Source: Glandiceps talaboti (taxonomy: Eukaryota; Hemichordata; Enteropneusta; Spengelidae). Taken from it: a DNA stretch of 64,000 nucleotides. The position numbers and the translations under genes were made by a program. The DNA lies in the NCBI RefSeq assembly GCF_964340395.1, contig NC_135551.1, positions 22,588,003 through 22,652,002 on the forward strand, given 5' to 3'. The notes beneath the pieces were generated by a model. The model was not told the DNA's origin. It worked only from the letters and a program-made list of their open reading frames with translations, and ran no database searches. Below, piece after piece: positions 11,056 through 22,285 of this stretch. Numbering within the stretch: the first letter of the stretch is position 1; each line of letters begins with the position of its first letter.

Positions 11056-11813
11056 AGTTCAAAGGTCGTTATATTTCTAGAGAGTTAAAGTTTTGTGTTT
11101 CCTGGAAAGCGTTGAATGAGTCTGATTCGGTAGTGGTGATTACAGCTGTGTTCGTGACTCATATATAAACTGCACAATTGAAATGGTCACCGCAACTTTG
11201 ATAGTGTACGCATGACCAACGATAGACTCCTGGGATTGTAGTTGTGTGGACAGACTGACTCTGTATGCATCAACTCAATCTGATGCTTTTATACCTTGTA
11301 TACAGATGATTGTGTATATATGATTAGTTTCTCAATGTTCTTTTAATGGTACGTGTCATTCATTCCAAACAATATATGGTTTACGAACAGATGTACAGGA
11401 GTTATTAAAAGTGCAATATAAAGTATGCTTGACAGAAAATGGGGTAAATTGGTGAATTACCAAATTGTCTCGTTTGAATTGTCTCATAATGTACTTTCCC
11501 GAGTTTTTTGACCACAAAACCCCTTTTATAGATGTAATTTCAAGATACTAATACAAAATGATGTAATGGTTAACTTTAGTACGAATACGACACACTCCAT
11601 CTATTAAAAATGTTGTTCTAATCATTTACCTTGCAGTTATTATGAAATTATGTAGTGGATATTAAATTTGCTGCAGGGTATACATATACAATGTTGACAT
11701 GCGATTCGCATATCAAGGAAACCATACGAATTTAAATCATAGGTATGCGACGTCATTAAATGAGAGCTAACATGATACGTGACAGAATGGGTAGCGATAG
11801 TTGCCACGAAGGG
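11056..11813. other. Non-coding spacer, nothing recognised
   Basis: AT-rich spacer between the 0.5-kb repeat and foldback-like copy 3, with no exon-like frame. Confidence 0.4.
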
Positions 11814-12500
11814 CCAATAGAAGCCAGTTCATTTGAAACAAATTGTCGTCTGGCTCAACAAAAACGTAGCAACGCTGCTACATTTTATTGTCATGCTTAG
11901 CAAATGTTATATTAACATCGTCACATCTTATTGTTGGGCATGACAAAAATTAGAGTTCATTTGTTATATTATAATCCATTGACATGTCTGAAAAATTGTA
12001 CATTTTTACAACGTACTCGTATGTTTTTTCAATCATCTGCTAAGATAAAGGTAGCTCACAAAAAGAAAATATAGCTATGTCAGTAGGATTGTTGTCACAC
12101 AAGAGGATAATAATGAGATTTTTGTCTACCCTGCCGATAAAATGTATCAATGTTAGTAAGATTTTTGTCTAGCCAGATGATAAAATGTATCAATGTTAGT
12201 AAGATTTTTGTCTAGACAGACGATATATAAAATGTAGCACTGTTAGTAAGATTGTTGTCCACCATGACGATAAAATGTAGCAATGTTAGGAGTATTTTTG
12301 TCTACCCAGATGATACAACTTGATGTAGCAATGTTAGTTAGTAAGATTTTTATCTATCCAGATGATAAAATATAGCATTGTTAGCAAGATTGTTGTTGAG
12401 CGATAAAGTAAAATGTAGCAATGTGATTAGATTTGTCGAACAAGACCATAAAATGTAGCAATGTTAGTAAGACTTTTGTTGAGCGAGACGATAAAAATAA
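11814..12500 (-). mobile_element. Foldback-like element, copy 3 (longest)
   Basis: It starts CCAATAGAAGCCAGTTCATT and continues with AACAAATTGTCGTCTGGCTC, the inverted form of the termini at 9592, 32159 and 33266. A short inverted left arm leads to the centre (TCATCTGCTAAGATAAAGG near 12033). The right arm, 12120-12500, has roughly nine direct units of 43 bp (exactly 43 bp between unit starts at 12136 and 12179). The right terminus is missing or diverged. No ORF of its own. Confidence 0.62.
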
Positions 12501-13179
12501 CTTATAACGAACAAGATAAACTTGATGTTTCGCTGAAATCGCAACTAATTGCAGGGATGTAAAATCATGAAATGACTCTCCAGAACCCATAGTTAATGAA
12601 AATATACCTTTATTTTCCGGAGCGACGTTCCCCTTTAAAAATGACTGGAAGGATTACGTCATAACTCATCATATTTAGGAATGCGCGATTTGAATTTTCG
12701 AAAGCAGTGATGATCAACCAGACATCAATTATTTGATGAAACGCAGCCCTGTCAATGTTAAAATATGAATTATGTTTTTATAAAAAAAATCATAAAAAAT
12801 AGCTTGCATGTCGAGGTTATTACCCGATATCACCTCTCACCTAGACATATTAGATGAAAAAATATTCAGACTGCATATTCCCTTGACTGTTTAAATATTT
12901 GAGTTTGATCACATCTTTACAACAAATATTCGTAGGAATTTCTAATATTATATCGTAAGCTCGTAAAGAATAACTACCCGAATTTCCGGCATTTGATAGA
13001 TGTATAGGGAAACTTTTCTGCAAATTATATGCAAATTTATGCCAATAGTTGACGCGGGAGAGTGTCTGACACTGATCAGTAGATGTATACTTGGCAATAG
13101 AAAATATAAAAACAATGATCGCATTCCTGGGATTTCGTACATTTTAAGGGCATGTCTCTATTGATTTTGAAATGTTGTA

Positions 13180-13262
13180 TAGTCTAGAGACTTTGGTTCG
13201 ACAAACTGGCTCTAGCGAGCGATATTATCAATCGAGATAGCCAAGTCTCTGGGCTAGACTGG
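13180..13262. repeat. Hairpin-forming inverted repeat, copy 1
   Basis: TAGTCTAGAGACTTTGGTTC at 13180 pairs imperfectly with the inverse of ATAGCCAAGTCTCTGGGCTA and GACT at 13238-13260, around a ~30-bp loop. CAGAGACTTGG inside it recurs at 48.46 kb in a second hairpin, so this is a repeat family rather than a one-off stem. Confidence 0.45.
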
Positions 13263-13788
13263 TCCCAACGATCTAAATGTCTTACTTTAAGGTCAGGTGT
13301 GGTCAGTGCACTGTCAAAGTAGACATATATACCGCAGTATGAGGTCATTACCCGATATCACTTCTTTAATTCATCCGATCGTAACACCATAAAGTGTGTC
13401 ATTTCCTCGACGACAAGTACTACGTAGTGGCAGTGGCACAATCAGTGATAACATATATTTTCTTTCGAAGTAAGAGGTGATGCTGGTTATTAACCAATTT
13501 ATTATAGACCCAAACCAGGGAATTCATAGATAATAGACGTGGAACTGAAAAGAATGAGACTTTCACATAGATCTCATAACATTTGTTGAGTAGTAACGTA
13601 ACATTACTGTCGTAATTGAGCATCGTCGTAAACCACGGGCCTCTTTACGGCACCATCTAAGACGTGCTTCACATTTCGTTGCGTTATTTAGCAGAAATAA
13701 GAGCTCTGGCTTGCGAGAACGTGATTCAGTCGAAGATACAACTAGATAAGTTTACTTCAAAGATTGTTAAGTTTTGCAGCTGGGTTAT

Positions 13789-13801
13789 CCCCCCCCCCCC
13801 C
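13789..13801 (+). repeat. C13 run
   Basis: Poly-C of 13, shortly upstream of the 28-bp minisatellite. Confidence 0.95.
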
Positions 13802-13871
13802 AAGTTCAATGTAAACATTCGCACAGATTGCTGAAGTGACGGGTGAGTGTACCATGGAATATCACAAGTGA

Positions 13872-14190
13872 TATCGAGTACCGCCAGTGACGTTTCAAGT
13901 ATGAAAGTAAAGATGGATCAGTGCAAGTAACCCTCTATTGAAGTATCAAATATAGAGTACCGCCAATGACGTATGAAATATAGAGTACCGCCAATGACGT
14001 ATCAAATGTAGAGTACCGCCAATGACGTGTCAAATACAGAGTACTGGCAATGACGTATCAAATACAGAGTACCGCCAGGGACGTACATATATGGAGAGCC
14101 GCCAGGGGGAAAAAAGAATATCAATATTAAATCTCACTAGTGACGTGTCAAATATTGAGTACCACTAGTGACGTATCACATATTGGTGAA
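13872..14190 (+). repeat. 28-bp minisatellite carrying TGACGT half-sites
   Basis: The core GAGTACCGCCAATGACGTAT repeats with a strict 28-bp step. Exact TGACGT occurs at 13888, 13967, 13995, 14023, 14051, 14141 and 14169, with a variant at 14079; gaps between are degenerate units. TGACGT is the half-site for CREB/ATF proteins, but nothing here shows binding. The plus-strand units near the array ends are more diverged than those in the middle. Confidence 0.7.
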
Positions 14191-17100
14191 ATACGCACGC
14201 CAATGACACTAATTAAAATGTATAAGTACATTTTCATATCAAAACTACCCTCAACAAAATTCTTGCAAGGTTTTAGACTAATTACCTTTAAAATGACGAG
14301 CACTGTATAGTTTCCTTTAGCGATAGTTTTAAGATGTATCCTTCAAAAGTCAGACCGCAATATCAAAAGGCGGCATTTCATTTCATGTCTGCGTTCAGAA
14401 CCACAGAAATCTGGCTTAGGAACCATTCTAGCGAAAGAACATTACTTGCTAGGTAAATTGAAAAAAAAAGTTTAATATCGGCACCCTTTACGTGATATGC
14501 TACTTAGTGTGTTGTAAGCATACAGAGAAATGACCGAAAGTCCGGCTTTCTGAGATCTAAACCAATTGCAACTTAAGGGACCTTAGAGCTAAGCTTGAAC
14601 GTGGTGATGAATACGTATACCCAACCGAGTATTAATGAACTCTGTAAAGCTTCCCATTTATGTAATTCACTTTTATTAGCGGTGATGTAGGAAAGAAAAC
14701 TTAGTTAAACTGAAATATATAGTTTTTTAATGTCAGGAAAAAGGAACCCATCTCCCTGGGGCAGCTCCCAAGCGACTGAAATAAAAACACAGGACAACAC
14801 CATCTGGAATAGTAAAATAAGTGTGTACGATACAGGAATATCAAACCAACCAGGATAGCGTACATTAATCTAGCAAATCCGAATTCATGTGGTCATGTGA
14901 ACTTTGCCACAGTTCTTTTTAAAAACGACTCAAAGTCGTATATAAGTACATAATTTGTATAATATAATTTGTAGTAGAACATTTAATGTTTCCAAGTACA
15001 TAGCAACGATAATTTTTACATAGGTAATATGAGAATACCGATTTGTTTTCACAAATAGAAATTTTGAGCAGTTTTAAATTTCTACTGCAAGGTATCGTGT
15101 AGACAGGTATGTCTGACTTAACAAGGTTCATGATACTCATAGCTATTTTGTACTGTTAGGAAATTCTAAATAAACGAAGGATATACTTTTTTCTTCAAAA
15201 AATAGAATTATTCATATATATATGCAAGCATATAACACGATATTCACCGTGTACAACTACTATTGCATTATCGTATATTGAATTAAACATTTAGTAATTG
15301 ATTTAACATAAATGATTGTAGGCAAAACACTTGAATGCATGTATGTATGTACATTTGTTAAAACCATATACCTATCAGCTATTCAGTCAGTCAGTCAGTC
15401 AGTCAGTCAGTCAGTCAGTCATTAATTCATTCGTACGTTCGCTTGGTCAATCCAATCCATCCATCCACGTATCCATCCATCCATCCATCCATCTATCTAT
15501 TCCTCCCTTCCTCCATCTCTCCCTCCCTCTGTTCATCCATCCATCCATCCATCCATTCATCTAGCCATCCATCCATCATTACATGTTGTCTGTCCAAGAG
15601 CAATATTGAGTTGATATACGTGAATCGTAATGACAGACTATACCATATATTAATCTTTCATGACGACGTGCACTATTTACTTTTGCATTCATAAATTGTC
15701 TTGACCGTGTTGTTGGTTGATTTATAGCTAGTCTTAACCGGTTCGTGTTTTTACGTGTATTTCACAGTCCATATATAAATACAGATAAACACAAGCCAGC
15801 TAGGTAACAATACTATATATGGCATGATGACATCATTGTTCCATCTGAGCAAGACTGAGAGTAAGATCTTATCTTTGCGTACTAAATGTCCCGTAAGAAC
15901 CCATCATATATTTACTCATTCAGCCGCAATAGACTTTTCACACTAGAAATGTAATTTTCTCGACTGCGACATTAAAATGTTGTCAAAAATGACATCAAAG
16001 TTAGATAATTGGGTAATATATTGTTTAGATTACCCTCGCTTGCTGACGTAATTAATTCTTAATCGTTCTACGTTTGGATTTCTTCCAGCATAAGCTTGTT
16101 CGTTGTATTACAACTTTTCTCGCACAACACAGTGGTAAGTCTCATGTAAAGTGATATGTCATTTAATGTCACAGCAAGCTCGTGATAAATGTCCTGTAAA
16201 GGCTAGTTTCTATAACATGACTGCAAATTGTGTCTACATTTTAATTTGCCTCATTTCTAAATGTAAAACAAAGTCGTTTGTTTAGAGTTTAACTTCCTTG
16301 TGGTATAGCATCATAAATTCAATGTACTCGCGATAGTATTTTACAACATGCTAGAGGATCAAAATAGAGCACGGAGATCGACTTATTCTCATGCGCTATT
16401 GTGCGAGAAATTCTGATGTTTGAGCGAAGACGTTTACGGTCTAACTATCCATCGAATTTGTACTTGTCATGCGAGAACGGTTGTGTATGGAAATAAGAGA
16501 AGTCATGCAGCTCGAACGATATGAAAACGACGGAGATGTATGTATGAGCATCGAGCTGAACAAACTGTCATACGCGTAAGTCATACGTCATCATATGAAA
16601 AGTAGTGGAATTTGATTTATATCGTCTAAATTTGTAAATTAGATTGCCATAAACGTAAATAGGTATGGCCTGCTAAGTTGTTAATCGAACCCATTAACGA
16701 TCCACATTAGGCCAAAAAATGTTGTTAGGAAAGCTAAAAACAAATAACTTATACAGTCATAGGTGATACATTACTTAGACAGGTCATTTGGACAAGATAA
16801 TGTAATTTCCATAATAACGGTCACTCTAGAATGATATTACAGTTAGCTGAATCTACTAGTACTCAGTGTGCGACTATCATACCTTATAGTAATCAGAAGT
16901 GTTAGTTAATAATATTCATTTGACAAAATGTAACGTTTGGCCAACGAAATTAGAAATAAATTGAAAAAGTCCCACTGCTCCCAAGATGTCTATATCACTT
17001 GTCCATTTCAAATTAGCCTTTGTAAGTTAGGTGCTTTTCAAATTGACAACTATATGATTGTGATTAACCCTGTATTTAAAACATCTTACGCTTTGACGAA

Positions 17101-17713
17101 AATCATTATAATTTCGACTTTACTTTCTACTTTGAGGCATTTGCTGTCAAAACATTCTCCGACTGCGGACAAATTGAGTTAATTTTGTTTTGAAACTACC
17201 AGCTAATTTCTTAATGGGCGAAGCGTTCAATCTTCAGTTATACTCGGAGAGTCTGTCTGTAGCATTAGTCGCTCCTTGTATAAAACGCTATAATGTTGTT
17301 TATCGAGCGTAATAACAGTGTTTCAATTTGTAGCAGTTCACAATTTTAAAAATGTGATTAATACCAGTTTGGTTTATCAAGAATTCCATATACATCATTG
17401 AAGAGACTGACATGGTTTTTATGTGTGTAGCACATCCTCACATGGCAAACATGCCATTTCCTGTAACATATACTGACCAATCAGCAAGGTCCTTTTATAA
17501 CAGCCACATTTAAAAAGTAATCCGTAAACATCCACAGCAAATGGACACAACTATCCATTAATTGGAAGCCCATGTAGCGAATCAGTGCATTGAGACAATG
17601 CACCATTTATCAGATAAGCCATGCCCGGGGGTGCTGCAGACACGAAATTAAAGTGACTCAGTGTTTTGAAGAATTTGTATACGATTAAATTGAAATTTAA
17701 AAACCCCTGATAC
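14191..17713. other. Non-coding sequence
   Basis: AT-rich, with the CAGT/ATCC microsatellites at 15.4 kb. Open frames at 14919-15140 (-) and 16937-17182 (+) have no splice or domain support. If the minus exon at 17.7 kb is real, later exons would be expected here but none were recognised. Confidence 0.4.
15382..15576 (+). repeat. (CAGT)n and (ATCC)n microsatellites
   Basis: (CAGT)n 15384-15420 and an (ATCC)-based array 15450-15575 with TCCCTCC interruptions. The Ser/Gln- and His/Pro-rich open frames here are repeat translations. Confidence 0.95.
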
Positions 17714-17819
17714 TTTCAGAGGATCAATTACGGAGGCAGCTGCACATATCTCAGAACACATCTTTGAGCGATCCTCTTTCCCTATAGCCTTTTTAACTCC
17801 AGAACTGATTTTAATGTTA
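17714..17819 (-). CDS. Candidate internal coding exon, unknown protein
   Basis: On the minus strand an excellent acceptor (long T-rich tract ending ACGTTTTCAG) precedes a 106-nt open stretch, one base plus 35 codons, which ends at AAA/GTATCA, a mediocre donor. The peptide, starting NIKISSGVKKAIGKEDRSKM and continuing through CSEICAAASVIDPLK, has a balanced, lysine- and serine-rich composition typical of real protein and differs from the hydrophobic AT-driven frames around it. The frame stays open in both directions into the presumed introns, so boundaries rest on splice motifs alone. No partner exon on the minus strand was identified and no family recognised. Confidence 0.33.
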
Positions 17820-18353
17820 CTGAAAACGTTAAAAGAAAACAATATAGACACAAAAGTATAACATTAAACGTATAAAATTTGCGATCGTGTAGTTGTAAAT
17901 GTAATAGATATTCATGTATGTATTTGTATAGAAAGGCGTCTTTTGCCATTCGCACGAGTCAATAAAGTTTGAAACTTTAAAATGTCACAACACATATGCA
18001 AATAACTTACATTAACCACATTACACGTATCAGAATACTTGGTGTCCTGTTGACATTTCTCCCTATATATGTTTGGAGGCTTTATTTTAATACAAATAGT
18101 GATATGATATGATATTCAACCACGTGTAACGTCTAACATGTTACATGTGTACTCACGATGTCTTCCTTGGTATCACTATTGAACAGAGCCATCATCTTAC
18201 ATAAACTCGACGCAAACACACGGAGACAAGAACTGTATCAAAAAATGTTTTTATATGACCATAATGAAGTTAACTTATTAAATGTTCAATAATAATGATG
18301 ATGATATGAGAATGTAAAGACACTTTAATAATGTCATTGATACAGTGTACATA

Positions 18354-18366
18354 TTGTGTGTGTGTG

Positions 18367-18411
<45 letters not shown>

Positions 18412-18435
18412 GTGTGTGCGCGTGTGTGTATGTAT
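18354..18435 (+). repeat. (TG)n microsatellite
   Basis: About 40 TG pairs with a few TGCG variants, capable of Z-DNA. Confidence 0.95.
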
Positions 18436-19312
18436 GTGCGTGTGTGGGTATGTGCGTACACGCGTGTACGTCGCGCATTTATGAAAAACTTTTGAACATT
18501 TAATTTTTAATGGAGGACATAGCACGTCCAACAGACAAGGGGAGGGTGCCATTATCAAGAAATTGGTTTTCAATACTCAGAGGCTATACCTAGTTAAAAT
18601 GACCATCGCTTATCATCTGAAAAATATTACCATCACAAATACCAATATGATATTACGTTGTTAATAACTCCATATTCAGTGTAGTTAACCCTCGTGTACG
18701 GGCAAGTTCACGACATATGTGTTATGTTGTATCTTTGCAAAGGCTTTCGACGACTGCAGATTTACAGACAGCACAATAAATACTGATGATCTGTAACTCC
18801 TAATCCATCTTTGTCCGGAATGCAAAACTCTCAATGTAAAATGTTAGTGAACAGTTTGCAAAGCATATCCTTCACTTGTGTTAAAGGGGTACAGTCTGTA
18901 ACTTTTTGTGTCTGGTAAAATGTGTTTGATATTTAAGCATACTGGTGTCATTCCAACAATTAAACACTTAATTGTGCCAAATTACTTGTGTCATCAACAG
19001 GAATGTATATATGATATAAAAATAACATCGTGAGATAATCAATTGGTTATCAATCAAATCGGAAAACCCAAGCAAATAACATTGGTTGTCTCGTTACTCA
19101 CCTCTTGGGTAATGCGTCGACACATATATTCTCTGAATACGTTTAACCGTGAATTTTCGTACACTGAGTTGAAATAAATGCCCCACGCGGACAAGAGAAA
19201 CAAAAATCTTGTTCCTACCCTGGCCCTTTTTGAAATAATAGAAAATTTGGGGCCATCGCATTGTTTGAATCAACAACCTTTTATTTTCCCATATAATTAA
19301 CACAGTATTCGG

Positions 19313-19425
19313 AGGCCATATTGGATTCTAAAATGGCTAATTATTTGTATAATTTCGACCTCTGTATATTTCAAAAATTTGTACGACTTTTAATTTTTTT
19401 TCTTTATTCTAGTTGTCTAAGAGAA
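19313..19425 (+). repeat. CCATATTGGATTC dispersed repeat, copy 2
   Basis: AGGCCATATTGGATTCTAAA, then AATGGCTAAT, GACCTCTGTATATTTC and a T-rich run to AGTTGTC align in order with the copy at 5.6 kb. Confidence 0.5.
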
Positions 19426-20059
19426 CACGTTAAAAGTAACAGCAAAAGTGTAAGATTTTTATATCCAGCACCTACTACATTGTGCCGAAAATAAGGCCCT
19501 TAGTGACCGACCATGCGGCTTTAAAACATAGGGTTATTTCTGAATTCTGGCTTGTCAAACGACTGCTTGATAAATTAACAATACAGAGGGCAATCGACAT
19601 ATCTTTCTAGCATAGTATGATAAATGGTGGTAGTTAGCGTGTAGGAATAGCTATTCAAATGAGATGTTATAATGGTATTTCTGTTAACATATGTGGCTGG
19701 CAATTTGTTGACCTTTAAGCTGAAGTAGACATCATTCCAGATCAGAAACTTTTTAAAGGTAAAAAAAGGAAACAACTTACTGACCCGTCCCTTCAGTGAA
19801 ATTGTTCTCGGTACAAAGACACATAGAGCGATATACGGCAATATTTATTCATTTGGCGCGCTTATGTTACCACGGGTCACCATATATTCCATGCCCCTAG
19901 CATTTGGGGACACGAGGTAATTGAGTTGTTTATTATCATTCTATTCAGTTGACTCTTCACTGTCTTCATCATACAACGGCTTACATTTCTATTTCTATTT
20001 GTATACGCATCTTACAGATTGCACTACTAAATACAGTATTCAGGGCAGGCAGTGGGATG

Positions 20060-20529
20060 AAAAAAATGCAGCACTGAAAAAGTCGGCTGCGTTCAAAAGC
20101 GCAAGAGCTGATATCGAGTTTGTCACGTGACCACGGCATCCCATCTGACACTTTATTAAAGTGAATGGTGTCTATAGATGCGCACACAGTATTATATTAG
20201 TCACGCTAACTTTAGGACAGCGTGACTTCTTCGCGAACAACACTTTAGCATCACCTTTTAAAAGTCTGCCTTGTACCCGAGACTGCTTCTTCACTCTCCG
20301 CGCACTCCTGCTGTTAACACCGATGGGTAAGGGTCCTGTCTCATTTAATGCGAATTCACCTTCACGTGTCCTACATACGGAGTCATAGCGGACATTCAGC
20401 TGATCGCATCGTACACTCGAAGTTTTCATTCGCTTAAAACCTCGCTGGACTTTGTCATCATACTCAACACTGAGGGTAGCTAACGTTCCACAGCATATCG
20501 GACTTGAGCTAATACGTTCATCAGAGAGG
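20060..20529 (+). promoter_or_regulatory. Putative promoter/5' UTR of the TNFR-like gene
   Basis: This stretch is more GC-rich and richer in CpG than its surroundings. It contains the ten-base palindrome GTCACGTGAC at 20122-20131 (a CACGTG E-box with the flanks preferred by MITF/TFE/USF factors) and a perfect 9-bp inverted repeat AGTCACGCT / AGCGTGACT at 20199-20207 and 20219-20227. No clear TATA box was seen. The start site is unknown; the promoter role is inferred from position and composition only. Confidence 0.3.
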
Positions 20530-20716
20530 ATGAGTCTAATTTTTTACAGCGTTGTCATGGTGTTTATGGCTTCTCATATGAGTTTGACACAACACGTATG
20601 TCCAGAAAACGAGGTATATGATGTAAAAGGGAGGAGATGCATCAGTTGTGAAATGTGTAAAGAATTTCCTACCATGGACATATGTCTCAACTGCACCAAA
20701 CGTGTAAACAAGAGGG
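20530..20716 (+). CDS. First coding exon of a TNF-receptor-superfamily protein (partial gene)
   Basis: The ATG at 20530 opens a 62-codon frame. Residues 1 to about 21 form a hydrophobic signal peptide, followed directly by a cysteine module with Cys at residues 24, 37, 40, 43, 52 and 55 and a Tyr-Asp pair at 30-31. The spacing C-x5-YD-x5-C-x2-C-x2-C is the N-terminal half-domain seen in single-module TNF receptors such as BCMA/TACI and insect Wengen. The frame runs into GGGTACGT at 20714-20721, where a donor GT at 20717 would end the exon in phase 1; past it the frame reads hydrophobic, non-modular sequence to a stop near 20808, as expected for intron. The frame is also open upstream to 20452, but without an ATG; 20530 is the first and has a purine at -3. 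Such receptors are type I surface proteins signalling through TRAFs or a death domain; here only the ectodomain start is present, so ligand and signalling type are unknown. No downstream TNFR exon was recognised. Family call fairly secure; exon end less so. Confidence 0.72.
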
Positions 20717-21004
20717 GTACGTACTCAAATTTCATTTATCCACAACCATGTCTTATTAACAAGGAGATATCATTGTACACGTTATATTACCTTATTGCTT
20801 TGTCATGATGAAAAGCAGTTATTTAATGACATTTCTCGGATATCTCGCTCCATTGATTCTTTAGTAATAGAGATATTAGATATTTGAAAAGTGATCACGA
20901 CGACTATAGCAACATCAAAGCAAGTTTTACCTCGCTCATCTTTTATTCATATGCAAATACATAAGAAAATACACCAGGCGCTCACTTTATTCCCGCAAAC
21001 ATAC

Positions 21005-21008
<4 letters not shown>

Positions 21009-21040
<32 letters not shown>

Positions 21041-21049
21041 TCACTGACT

Positions 21050-21085
<36 letters not shown>

Positions 21086-21134
21086 GTCAGTCAGTCAGTC
21101 AGTCAGTCATTCATTCAGACAAACACATATGCAT

Positions 21135-21169
<35 letters not shown>

Positions 21170-21292
21170 GTCAGTCAGTCAGACATGAATTCACATACAT
21201 ACATATACACACATACATACATACATACATACATACATACATACATACACACACACATACATACATACATACATACATACATACATACATAC
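21009..21292 (+). repeat. Compound (AC)n/(CAGT)n/(CAGA)n/(ACAT)n microsatellite
   Basis: (AC)n 21013-21080, (CAGT)n 21083-21110, (CAGA)n 21136-21170, (ACAT)n 21200-21290. It begins about 290 bp after the TNFR-like exon, in the presumed first intron. The 135-codon frame across it is low complexity and rejected. Confidence 0.95.
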
Positions 21293-22124
21293 GTATAACA
21301 AAGAGACGGGCAGAGCGATTTCTATATACATCCTCCAACTTTCAATGATAGACATAATTGTAAATATTTAGCCCTTCAAACGGAGATCCGAACAAGCTTG
21401 TTTATACTAATTTCGAGGGAAGAACAGACAACGTATCCGGTTTGAAATATTTATGTCGCTACTTTCTTCCAAGAAGGCTACAATTCAATTACGAGGCCTG
21501 GGGAGTTAGTTCAAACGGGCCATATAAGAAATATAGCGATCAACAATTGTAGCAATGAAACATCAATTTGTGCATATTCCCCAAGAGAAGAAAGTGATGA
21601 TTTTCCTGCTGCAGATCAATCATAGAGTGTTTTAGGTTTGGTGTCAGATGAAGTGATTGTAATTAGTCATACCAGATATGCAGTCTGGGTTGTAAACTAT
21701 GCACGATAGATGTATGTACACCGAATATTTTGTTAACGTGTTCTAACAATTCACTATAGCTTGTAGTGTTGGGAATGAGAGAGGTGGCCTTGAATATTGG
21801 CTGGTTTGCTTTGACATATTGCATTAGTTCACAATCCTATATTGGCAAATCCCATCTAATCAACGTAACGGATGTAAAGCATTTGTAAGCGAAAGATTGC
21901 TGAAGCCTTAAGTGGATTTCCCCAAATTTACAGTGAATCGATTTCACCGAGGTAACGTTCGGGAAAGATAACCTGAATTGATGCAAATTAAAGAGTGACC
22001 GCGTAGACAAGTTTATTCAATTTATAGGTGCTTGATTGATGTAGTTTTTTTGCTAATCTGCGATTTCGTTAAATTTGATTGTGATTATGCAATGGGGGAA
22101 AGCACCGCTGACTGTAGGCCTAAT

Positions 22125-22285
22125 GGGTATTTATTTTGATGGTGATGATAGACGTGGTGGTGACTTGTAATAATGGATAATGGCGACAACGTCGATGTCC
22201 TGACGATGACAAGGGTGATGATATCAAAATAAGATGACAGTGGTGTCGATGATGTTAATGGTAGTTGTGATGGTTGTTTGAACTG
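22125..22285 (+). repeat. Cryptic GAT/GGT trinucleotide region
   Basis: Irregular GATGGTGATGATAG-like sequence enriched in GAT and GGT without a clean array. Confidence 0.6.

Larger units (their letters stand above)
12501..13871. other. Non-coding sequence
   Basis: Holds the 13.2-kb hairpin and a C13 run. ATTACCCGATATCACCTCT at 12820 recurs as ATTACCCGATATCACTTCT at 13347, hinting at a further diverged repeat. Confidence 0.4.
17820..20059. other. Non-coding sequence
   Basis: Contains the (TG)n tract and a repeat at 19.3 kb. On the minus strand a strong donor-like GGGTCA/GTAAGT occurs near 19779, but the frame upstream of it is too short to call. No further exon recognised. Confidence 0.4.

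Noticed and set aside
9250-12500. CRISPR-like array because of regularly spaced similar units
   Set aside because: The units are contiguous tandem copies without unique spacers, occur in both orientations around a centre, and the genome is eukaryotic.
15331-15694. Ser/Gln- and His/Pro-rich ORFs
   Set aside because: Translations of (CAGT)n and (ATCC)n.
20161-20429. Plus and minus ORFs upstream of the TNFR-like exon
   Set aside because: They overlap each other in a GC-richer patch better explained as promoter or 5' UTR; neither shows a domain.
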